From an uncultured Clostridia bacterium (GTDB lineage Bacteria > Bacillota > Clostridia > Christensenellales > Aristaeellaceae): 22,768 nt of DNA. Shown here piece after piece: positions 17,471-22,768 of the stretch (position 1 is the first letter of the stretch; the number at the start of each line of letters is the position of its first letter). A program made the translations under genes and the position numbers. The notes beneath the pieces are model-generated. The model was not told the DNA's origin, did no database searches, and saw nothing but the letters and a program-made list of their open reading frames with translations. Where the stretch lies: positions 1 to 22,768 of the forward strand of contig CAKUOX010000036.1 in assembly GCA_934670175.1 (NCBI GenBank), read 5' to 3'.

Positions 17471-19039
17471 ATGAACGTTGACTTTCATATTACGAGAGGT
17501 CGTGAGAAATTGGAAAACAGCTATGCCATTGAGATGCTGCACATCACCAAGCGCTTCCCCGGCATCGTAGCCAACGACGATATCACCCTGCAGCTGCGCA
17601 AGGGCGAGATCCACGCGCTGCTGGGCGAAAACGGCGCGGGCAAATCCACGCTGATGAGCGTGCTGTTCGGCCTGTATCAGGCGGAAGAGGGCGTGATCAA
17701 AAAGGATGGCCGCGAGGTGCAGATCAAGGATCCAAACGATGCCAACGCGCTGGGCATCGGCATGGTGCACCAGCACTTCAAACTGGTGGAATGCTTCAGT
17801 GTGCTGGACAACATCATCATGGGCGTGGAGCCCTGCAAACTCGGCTTCCTGCAGAAGAAGGACGCGCGCAGGCGCGTGCTGGCGCTTTCGGATAAATACG
17901 GCCTGCGCGTCGATCCGGACGCGCTGGTCGAGGACATCACCGTGGGCATGCAGCAGCGCACGGAGATTCTGAAAATGCTGTACCGCGAAAACGAAATTCT
18001 GATCTTCGACGAGCCCACCGCCGTGCTCACGCCGCAGGAAATCGACGAGCTGATGCACATCATGCGCAACCTGGCCGCCGAGGGCAAGAGCATCCTGTTC
18101 ATATCGCACAAGCTGAACGAAATCATGGCCGTAGCCGATCGCTGCACGGTGCTGCGCAAGGGCAAATACATCGGCACGGTGAACATCGCAGACACCTCGC
18201 GCGAGGAGCTTTCCCGCATGATGGTTGGGCGCGACGTGGACTTCGTGGTGCACAAGGCGCCCGCCAAGCCCGCTGAAACGGTGCTGAAGGTGGAAAACCT
18301 GAGCGTGGCCTCCAGGCTGCACAGCAAGGACGCCGTACGCGGCGTCAGCTTCGAGGTGCGCGCGGGCGAGATCGTGTGCATTGCGGGTATCGACGGCAAT
18401 GGTCAGACGGAGCTGGTGTATGGCGTGACCGGCCTCGAGCCCATCCGTGAGGGCAGAATCGAGCTGCTGGGCAAGGATATTTCGCATGCGCCCATCCGCA
18501 GCCGCTCCACCGCCGGTATGAGCCATATCCCCGAGGATCGCCACAAGCACGGTCTGGTGCTGGATTACTCGCTGGAGGACAACATGGTGCTCCAGACCTA
18601 TTTTGAGCCGCGCTTCGTCAGCGGTGCGGGCTTCCTCAAGCGCAAGGCCATTCGCGAATACGCCACCGGCCTGATCGACGAATACGACGTACGCTCCGGC
18701 CAGGGGCCGATCACCATCGCGCGCAGCATGTCCGGCGGCAACCAGCAGAAGGCCATCGTCGCCCGCGAGCTGGATCGCGACCCGCGGCTGCTGGTAGCCG
18801 TGCAGCCCACCCGAGGGCTGGACGTCGGCGCGATTGAAAACATCCACCGCCAGATCGTGGCGCACCGCGACAAGGGCAATGGCGTGCTGCTGGTCTCGCT
18901 GGAGCTGGACGAGGTGATGGCGCTTTCGGATCGCATACTGGTGATGTACGAGGGCGAGCTTGTCGGCGAGCTCGATCCCAAGACGACCACCGTGGAAGAG
19001 CTGGGTCTGTACATGGCCGGCGCGAAGAGGGAGGGCTGA
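17471..19039 (+). CDS. BMP-type nucleoside/sugar ABC transporter, ATP-binding protein (NupO/YufO-like)
   Basis: A 522-residue protein with two ATPase domains in tandem. Domain 1 has Walker A GENGAGKS (52-59), the atypical signature VGMQQR (158-163) and Walker B IFDEP (178-182). Domain 2 has a degenerate Walker A (GIDGNGQTE, 306-314), a canonical signature MSGGNQQK (420-427) and AVQPTRGLDVGAIE (443-456) in place of a standard Walker B. This is the normal pattern of the NupO/YufO group that energises purine-nucleoside uptake. The start is uncertain: the ATG at 17471 has GAGG only 2 nt away, while an in-frame TTG at 17510, giving MENSYAIEML as in related proteins, has GAGAGG about 10 nt upstream. 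First gene of the operon; no binding protein precedes it. Confidence 0.92.
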   Translation: MNVDFHITRGREKLENSYAIEMLHITKRFPGIVANDDITLQLRKGEIHALLGENGAGKSTLMSVLFGLYQAEEGVIKKDGREVQIKDPNDANALGIGMVHQHFKLVECFSVLDNIIMGVEPCKLGFLQKKDARRRVLALSDKYGLRVDPDALVEDITVGMQQRTEILKMLYRENEILIFDEPTAVLTPQEIDELMHIMRNLAAEGKSILFISHKLNEIMAVADRCTVLRKGKYIGTVNIADTSREELSRMMVGRDVDFVVHKAPAKPAETVLKVENLSVASRLHSKDAVRGVSFEVRAGEIVCIAGIDGNGQTELVYGVTGLEPIREGRIELLGKDISHAPIRSRSTAGMSHIPEDRHKHGLVLDYSLEDNMVLQTYFEPRFVSGAGFLKRKAIREYATGLIDEYDVRSGQGPITIARSMSGGNQQKAIVARELDRDPRLLVAVQPTRGLDVGAIENIHRQIVAHRDKGNGVLLVSLELDEVMALSDRILVMYEGELVGELDPKTTTVEELGLYMAGAKREG

Positions 19040-19043
19040 TAAT

Positions 19044-20186
19044 ATGAAGAAAAAGAACGCTTCCCTGCTGAAAAACAACGCGGTGCAGTCGCTGCTGGTA
19101 TCGCTGCTGTGCATCCTGCTGGGACTGCTGGTGGGCTATGTGGCGCTGCTGATCATCAATCCGTCCGGCGCAGGCAAGGCACTGCTGGACATCGTGAAAA
19201 ACTTCATGACCTATTCCAAGCCTCAGGCGCAGATGAAATATCTGGGCAGCACGCTGGTAAAGGCCACGCCGCTGCTGATGTGCAGTCTGTCGGTGCTGTT
19301 TGCATACAAGGTGGGTCTGTTCAACATCGGCGCCGCCGGCCAGTACGTCGTGGGCGCGGGCGCTTCGCTGTATCTGGCGCTGGCGCTGGGCATGCCCTGG
19401 TATCTGTGCCTGATCGCCGGTACGCTGGCGGGCGCGCTTCTGGGCGCAATCTCCGGCGCGCTGAAGGCCTATCGCAATGTGAACGAGGTCATTTCCTGCA
19501 TCATGCTGAACTGGATCAGCCTGTATCTGGTGAACATGCTGCTGAGCAGGGTCAAGGAGGTCGCCAGCCCCTACACCATGCCCGTAGGCACCACGAATCC
19601 CTCAGCGCTGCTGCCGTGTCTGGGGCTTGAAAAGCTGTTCACGAACAACCGCTACGTCACCATCGCCGTGCCGATGGCCGTGATCGTGGCGATCCTGATC
19701 TGGATTCTGCTGGAAAAGACGCAGCTGGGCTACGAGCTCAAGGCCACCGGCTACAACCGCTCCGCCGCCAGATACTGCGGCATGCGCGAGAAGAAGAATC
19801 TGATCCTGACCATGGCCATTGCGGGCGCGCTGGCGGGCATGGGCGCGGGACTGTTCTTCCTGACGGGCTTCGAGCAGTGGCAGTGCACGCAATCGTCCGT
19901 GCCGGGCATGGGCTTCAACGGCATCGCCGCCGCCTTCCTGGGCGGATTGAACCCCATCGGTTCGATCTTCTCCTCGTTCTTCATTCAGCACATCACCAAC
20001 GGCGGCGCGTATGTGGATAAGACCATGTACTGCGCGCAGATCTCGGATCTGATCTCCTCCATCATCATTTACCTGTGCGGCTTCGTGCTCTTCTTCAAAT
20101 ACGCACTGAACAGGCGCATCAGCCGCCATGAAGAAAAAGCGATTCAGGCCGCAAAGGCCGCCGGGAAGGGGGAAACCGAACAATGA
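19044..20186 (+). CDS. BMP-type ABC transporter permease (NupP/YufP-like)
   Basis: A 380-residue multi-spanning membrane protein of the BPD_transp_2 family. It starts with a basic stretch MKKKN, a first hydrophobic segment at about 15-37, then repeated membrane helices with family motifs such as KVGLFNIGAAGQYVVGAG, NEVISCIMLNWI and GMGFNGIAAAFLGGLNPIGS. It pairs with the following gene to form the translocation channel. The ATG at 19044 has GGGAGGG upstream and lies 4 nt after the ATPase stop; the frame is open further upstream but only inside the ATPase gene. It overlaps the next gene by 4 nt. Confidence 0.92.
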   Translation: MKKKNASLLKNNAVQSLLVSLLCILLGLLVGYVALLIINPSGAGKALLDIVKNFMTYSKPQAQMKYLGSTLVKATPLLMCSLSVLFAYKVGLFNIGAAGQYVVGAGASLYLALALGMPWYLCLIAGTLAGALLGAISGALKAYRNVNEVISCIMLNWISLYLVNMLLSRVKEVASPYTMPVGTTNPSALLPCLGLEKLFTNNRYVTIAVPMAVIVAILIWILLEKTQLGYELKATGYNRSAARYCGMREKKNLILTMAIAGALAGMGAGLFFLTGFEQWQCTQSSVPGMGFNGIAAAFLGGLNPIGSIFSSFFIQHITNGGAYVDKTMYCAQISDLISSIIIYLCGFVLFFKYALNRRISRHEEKAIQAAKAAGKGETEQ

Positions 20187-21124
20187 CGCTGCTTCTGCAA
20201 TACACGCTTTTGTTCGCCTCGGTGCTGATGCTGGTGGCGCTGGGCGGATGCTTTTCCGAGCATTCCGGCGTAATCAATATCGGCCTGGAGGGCATCATGG
20301 TCATTGGCGCGCTGGGCGGTGCGCTGGTCATGAAATTCATGCCCGAGGGCGTTTCCGGCTTTGTGATGCTGGCATCGGTGGTATTGGCGTCCATGCTGGC
20401 GGGCATGCTCTATTCGCTGCTGCTGGCCGTCGCCGCCATCAACTTCAAGGCGGATCAGACGCTGGTGGGCACGGCAATGAACCTGCTGGGCACCGCGGCG
20501 GCCACCGTGTTCGTCAAGGCGCTCAACACCGCCGAAAGCGTGGACAACGTGTCCTCCACCATTCAGTACATCAACCCCAAAAAGGCGTTCAACCTGCGCA
20601 TCGCCGGCGTGGATTTCAGCTGGTTCACGGTGCTGGCGATCGTCCTGCTGATCGTTTCCTACGTTCTGCTGTATAAGACGCGCTTCGGCCTGCGCCTTCA
20701 GGCGTGCGGCGAGCATCCGCAGGCGGCGGACTCCGTAGGCATCAACGTGTACAAAATGCGCTATGCGGGCGTGCTGATCTCCGGCATGCTGGGCGGTCTG
20801 GGCGGCATCGTGTTCATCACCGCCGGCGTTTCCGAATGGAAATTCGAAAACGGCGTGGCGGGCTTCGGCTTCCTGGCGCTGGCGGTCATGATCTTCGGCC
20901 AGTGGAAGCCCACGCGCATCGCGCTGGCGGCGCTGCTGTTCGGCCTGTTCCGCGCGCTGAGCAACGTGTATTCCGGCTTCAGCCTGCTCTCGGCGCTGAA
21001 CCTGCCCAGCACAGTGTACAACATGCTGCCCTACATCATCTCGCTGATAGTGCTGGCGTTCACCTCGCAGAAATCGCGCGCACCTAAGGCAGAGGGTATT
21101 CCCTACGATAAGGGATCGCGATAA
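20183..21124 (+). CDS. BMP-type ABC transporter permease (NupQ/YufQ-like)
   Basis: A 313-residue membrane protein, the second BPD_transp_2 permease. Motifs FSEHSGVINIGLEGIMVIGA (about 26-45), ADQTLVGTAMNLLGTA, GEHPQAADSVGINV and AGFGFLALAVMIFGQWKP are typical. It begins in an ATGA overlap with the upstream permease, so the two subunits are probably made in balance. Last gene of the operon, followed after 17 nt by a strong hairpin. The substrate-binding BMP lipoprotein and nucleoside enzymes that often complete such operons are not in the window. Confidence 0.92.
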   Translation: MTLLLQYTLLFASVLMLVALGGCFSEHSGVINIGLEGIMVIGALGGALVMKFMPEGVSGFVMLASVVLASMLAGMLYSLLLAVAAINFKADQTLVGTAMNLLGTAAATVFVKALNTAESVDNVSSTIQYINPKKAFNLRIAGVDFSWFTVLAIVLLIVSYVLLYKTRFGLRLQACGEHPQAADSVGINVYKMRYAGVLISGMLGGLGGIVFITAGVSEWKFENGVAGFGFLALAVMIFGQWKPTRIALAALLFGLFRALSNVYSGFSLLSALNLPSTVYNMLPYIISLIVLAFTSQKSRAPKAEGIPYDKGSR

Positions 21125-21141
21125 GGAATTATATATAGCAA

Positions 21142-21176
21142 GGGGGCTCCCCGCCGGGATTCGGCGGGAAGCCCCC
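21142..21176 (+). terminator. Terminator-like hairpin after the ABC operon (repeat copy 1)
   Basis: GGGGGCT-c-CCCGCCG / CGGCGGG-a-AGCCCCC forms a 14-bp stem with one mismatch and a 5-nt loop, 17 nt after the stop codon. The tract after it (AGTTTG) is only weakly T-rich. The core, including the loop, is repeated in the same orientation at 21437-21468. Confidence 0.65.
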
Positions 21177-21235
21177 AGTTTGTCGATAAAGCCATGAGAG
21201 CTCGGAGAGGGGCAAAACCTTCGCGAGCTTTTAAT

Positions 21236-21363
21236 CGTGCCCAGCGGCGTGTACGGTGGGCACGGGGCGATTTTTGCGCCCGGGAAATCCCATTTTCCAG
21301 AGCAAAAATCGTTTCCCTGCAGTTTTTGCGCCCGGAAATCTGAAAAGATTCTAGCAAAAACTG
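21236..21363. repeat. Hairpin chain with two tandem, covarying hairpins
   Basis: CGTGCCC/GGGCACG (21236-21242 / 21258-21264) is followed by two hairpins of identical design: CGATTTTTGC (21268-21277) / GCAAAAATCG (21302-21311), and CAGTTTTTGC (21320-21329) / GCAAAAACTG (21354-21363). Both have 10-bp perfect stems and 24-nt loops starting GCCCGG. The stem bases that differ between them are changed on both arms, so pairing is kept. No ORF here is credible. Confidence 0.75.
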
Positions 21364-21392
21364 GTGAGGGCGGCAGTGGCGGGGGAGCTTGT

Positions 21393-21432
21393 TTCCCCGT
21401 CCACATGCTTGTCAAAAGCGCTTTTGACAAGC
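21393..21432. repeat. Motif-plus-palindrome repeat, copy B
   Basis: TTCCCCGTCCACA (21393-21405) is followed by a perfect 26-nt palindrome at 21407-21432 whose half site is GCTTGTCAAAAGC. The 13-mer and the following GCTT-started inverted repeat match copy A at 3240-3277. An upstream GGGGA (21382-21386) can also pair with TCCCC (21394-21398). Confidence 0.6.
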
Positions 21433-21436
21433 TAAA

Positions 21437-21468
21437 GGGCTCCCCGCCGGGATTCGGCGGGAAGCCCC
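21437..21468. terminator. Terminator-like hairpin between the ABC operon and metQ (repeat copy 2)
   Basis: Same core hairpin as 21142-21176: GGGCT-c-CCCGCCG, loop GGATT, CGGCGGG-a-AGCCC. It lies 22 nt beyond the metQ stop and could end metQ transcription; on the plus strand it is followed by TATTAGTTTTG. It probably serves as a bidirectional barrier between the convergent operons. Confidence 0.6.
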
Positions 21469-21490
21469 TATTAGTTTTGTGTTTCTGTGC

Positions 21491-22288
21491 TTAGAACAGC
21501 GGTACGACCGCGCCTTCGTAGGTCTCCTCGATGAAGACCTTCACTTCATCGCTGCGCAGCGCATCGACGAGCGCCTGGATCGCTTCGTTGTTTTCGTTGC
21601 CTTCCTTCACAACCAGTACGTTGGCATAGTAGCCCTGGATGACGTCGGATTCGCCGTCCTCGACCGCGAGCGCATCCTTTACCTTCAGACCGGCGTCGAT
21701 AGCGTAGTTACCGTTGATAACGGCCACATCCACGCTGGCCAGGGAGCGCGGCACCTGCGCGGCTTCAACTTCCTGAATGTCATAGTTGTGCGGGTTCTCT
21801 TCGATGTCCAGCTTGGTGGCGGACAGGCCGACGCCTTCCTTCAGCTTGATCAGGCCCTGCGCCTCGAGCAGCAGCAGCGCGCGGGCTTCGTTGGTGCCGT
21901 CGTTCGGCACGGCGATCTTCGCGCCGTCTTCCAGCTTGTCCAGGCTGTCGCACTTGCCGGCGTAGATGCCGAAGGGTTCATAGTGGATGGGTGCCACGGC
22001 GACCAGATGCGTGCCCTTTTCGGCGTTGAACTCATTCAGGTACAGCACATGCTGGAAGTAATTCGCATCCAGCTCGCCGGACTCGGTGGCAGTGTTGGGA
22101 ATGATATAATCGTTGAACTGCACGATCTCAAGATCGATGTCCTGCTCGGCCAAAATTTTCTTGGCTACCTCAAGAATTTCGGCATGCGGAGCGGGGGTTG
22201 CGCCGACGCGAATCTTCGTAGCGGCAAAAGCGGAGGTGCAGCTGAGCGCCAGGATCAGGGCAAGAACGATAACAGCAAACTTCTTCAT
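21491..22288 (-). CDS. metQ: Methionine ABC transporter substrate-binding protein MetQ (NlpA family)
   Basis: A 265-residue exported binding protein. The signal peptide is MKKFAVIVLALILALSCTSA followed by FA/ATK; the Cys at about 17 is in a poor lipobox (ALSC), so either lipoprotein or ordinary signal cleavage is possible. The mature part begins KIRVGATPAPHAEIL, and NDYIIPNTATESGELDANYF, HLVAVAPIHYEPFGIYA and IAVPNDGTNEARALLLLEAQ are diagnostic of the MetQ/NlpA family. The ATG at 22288 has AAAGGAG at good spacing; the in-frame TTG 18 nt upstream lies in the RBS. metN and metI are not in the window. It is preceded by a Met/Cys-rich mini-ORF and a hairpin that look like an attenuator. Binding of D/L-methionine is inferred from the family. 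Confidence 0.93.
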   Translation of the reverse strand: MKKFAVIVLALILALSCTSAFAATKIRVGATPAPHAEILEVAKKILAEQDIDLEIVQFNDYIIPNTATESGELDANYFQHVLYLNEFNAEKGTHLVAVAPIHYEPFGIYAGKCDSLDKLEDGAKIAVPNDGTNEARALLLLEAQGLIKLKEGVGLSATKLDIEENPHNYDIQEVEAAQVPRSLASVDVAVINGNYAIDAGLKVKDALAVEDGESDVIQGYYANVLVVKEGNENNEAIQALVDALRSDEVKVFIEETYEGAVVPLF

Positions 22289-22351
22289 GGGAATATCTCC
22301 TTTCAAATTTGACGTCGATGTGTGTGTTTCCGTGGTTTCGCCCGTGTTTCA

Positions 22352-22525
22352 GGATGTGCATGCAGCTCTGAACGTTTTCCCGGGATCATGTCCCCTCAAC
22401 AACAAAGAGGGCGGAAACTGAATCGTTTCCTGCCCTCTTTGTTGCAGTATGGCCGGTTTTAACAGCCCGGCATGGAAAACGGTTCAGAATTCAGAGCGTG
22501 GCGAAGCGTGCGCATGCACATCCGG
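22352..22525. repeat. Long imperfect inverted repeat spanning the metQ leader
   Basis: On the plus strand GGATGTGCATGC (22352-22363), GCTCTGAAC-GTTTTCC (22365-22380) and CGGG (22381-22384) recur in the same order on the minus strand inside the mini-ORF: 22512-22523, 22490-22497 with 22482-22486, 22474-22480 and 22466-22469. About 31 bases can pair, with small insertions on the mini-ORF side. The two arms bracket the hairpin at 22400-22444, so a read-through transcript could fold into one large nested structure. Alternatively the right part may be a degenerate inverted copy of the mini-ORF end. Confidence 0.7.
22400..22444 (-). terminator. Candidate attenuator terminator before metQ
   Basis: CAACAAAGAGGGC (22400-22412) and GCCCTCTTTGTTG (22432-22444) form 13 perfect pairs, continued by GGAAAC/GTTTCC with one bulged base and a 6-nt loop. 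Read on the minus strand, the GC-rich upper stem GGGC-a-GGAAAC / GTTTCCGCCC is followed by TCTTTGTTGTT, a T-rich though interrupted tract. It lies 14 nt after the mini-ORF stop and about 110 nt before metQ. Efficient termination is not certain. Confidence 0.6.
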
Positions 22526-22575
22526 CACATGCACATAGACATCATCATGTCGGTCGTGTAGGCTGCGTACTTCAT
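22459..22575 (-). CDS. Met/Cys-rich 38-residue peptide, candidate leader peptide of metQ
   Basis: A 38-codon ORF with an excellent AAAGGAGGAG site 5 nt before its ATG, 46 nt downstream of a consensus promoter's predicted start. Residues 10-21 read MMMSMCMCRMCM: seven Met and three Cys in twelve codons. In all there are nine Met and four Cys, with a final Cys38. No signal peptide or domain is seen. Position, size and composition fit a leader peptide whose translation senses charged tRNA-Met (or tRNA-Cys) and controls the hairpin before metQ, as in classical trp/his-type attenuation. A small Met/Cys-rich metal-binding peptide is the alternative. I do not know a described family; homologues were not searched. 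Confidence 0.72.
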   Translation of the reverse strand: MKYAAYTTDMMMSMCMCRMCMRTLRHALNSEPFSMPGC

Positions 22576-22627
22576 CGTGGCTCCTCCTTTCCGAATCCGT
22601 ATTGGATTTCCCTTTGGATTTATGGAC

Positions 22628-22656
22628 ATTATACATAGCGACGCCCTGCCTGTCAA
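22628..22656 (-). promoter_or_regulatory. Consensus sigma-A promoter for the leader peptide and metQ
   Basis: On the minus strand TTGACA (22651-22656), exactly 17 nt, TATAAT (22628-22633) with TATG in front of the -10. Both hexamers are perfect consensus, so transcription should be strong and regulation would then be expected after initiation. No S-box (SAM-I) or T-box motif was recognised between this promoter and metQ. Confidence 0.92.
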
Positions 22657-22768
22657 GCCCCTATCGAAATATTTACATTTCTCCGCAAAAATATTTTGAA
22701 CTGTGTGCCCGCACCTGATAATGCGTGAATGTACGACCCGACAACGATAAGAGCCGCGCGACGCTTTT

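Noticed and set aside
17445..17510. Purine riboswitch before the nucleoside-type transporter
   Set aside because: The leader between the predicted start and the first start codon is only about 20 nt, or 60 nt to the TTG, too short for a purine riboswitch plus expression platform, and no conserved core is visible.
17459..19114. 551-codon minus-strand open frame opposite the ABC ATPase
   Set aside because: His/Val/Ala-rich shadow; the plus strand carries an unmistakable ATPase with matching promoter.
20144..21430. 428-codon minus-strand open frame opposite the second permease and the hairpin island
   Set aside because: Composition is Gln/His/Arg-rich, it crosses a terminator-like hairpin and palindromes, and has no family match.
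22288..22656. SAM-I (S-box) riboswitch or T-box before metQ
   Set aside because: The conserved S-box core and the T-box sequence with specifier stem were looked for by eye on the minus strand and not found. A covariance-model search would be decisive.

Overview
The window looks like a chromosomal segment of a GC-rich, Gram-positive Bacillota of the class Clostridia. This is inferred from the gene set (SigH, Mini-RNase III, DUF1461 and DUF2500 proteins, a BMP-type nucleoside ABC transporter, MetQ), strong GGAGG ribosome-binding sites and near-consensus sigma-A promoters. No phage, IS or CRISPR genes were seen. The coding regions are mostly housekeeping; the unusual material is in the gene-free gaps.

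Layout. 1-2646 (minus strand): promoter 2618-2646, then mrnC, rlmB, sigH, and after them a separate promoter driving tRNA-Gly(CCC) and the start of tuf. 2550-3287: an AT-richer gap of about 740 nt with a tight DnaA-box cluster, ending in the terminator of the next operon. 3288-9493 (minus): promoter, secA, DUF2500 protein, prfB, DUF1461 membrane protein, tsaD, covering protein export, translation termination and tRNA modification. 9530-14270 (minus): promoter, moxR, DUF58, transmembrane transglutaminase, a typical three-gene set. 14298-16966 (plus, divergent): nnr (NAD(P)HX repair), an unrecognised protein and an MBL-fold hydrolase, all with overlapping start/stop codons. 16967-17410: a gap filled with nested inverted repeats. 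17416-21124 (plus): promoter and ATPase-permease-permease genes of a nucleoside-type ABC importer, without the binding protein. 21125-21490: a convergent gap with a chain of hairpins. 21491-22656 (minus): promoter, a 38-codon Met/Cys-rich mini-ORF, a terminator-like hairpin, then metQ.

The strongest candidate for an undescribed system is the metQ leader (22288-22656). A consensus promoter and strong RBS drive a peptide with seven Met and three Cys codons in twelve positions. Alternative RNA pairings after it are arranged like a classical amino-acid attenuator, upstream of a methionine-transporter gene, and no S-box or T-box was recognised. A long-range inverted repeat brackets the hairpin. 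Next in interest are the off-origin DnaA-box cluster and the two hairpin-rich islands, one of which carries two tandem hairpins whose stems differ by compensatory changes.
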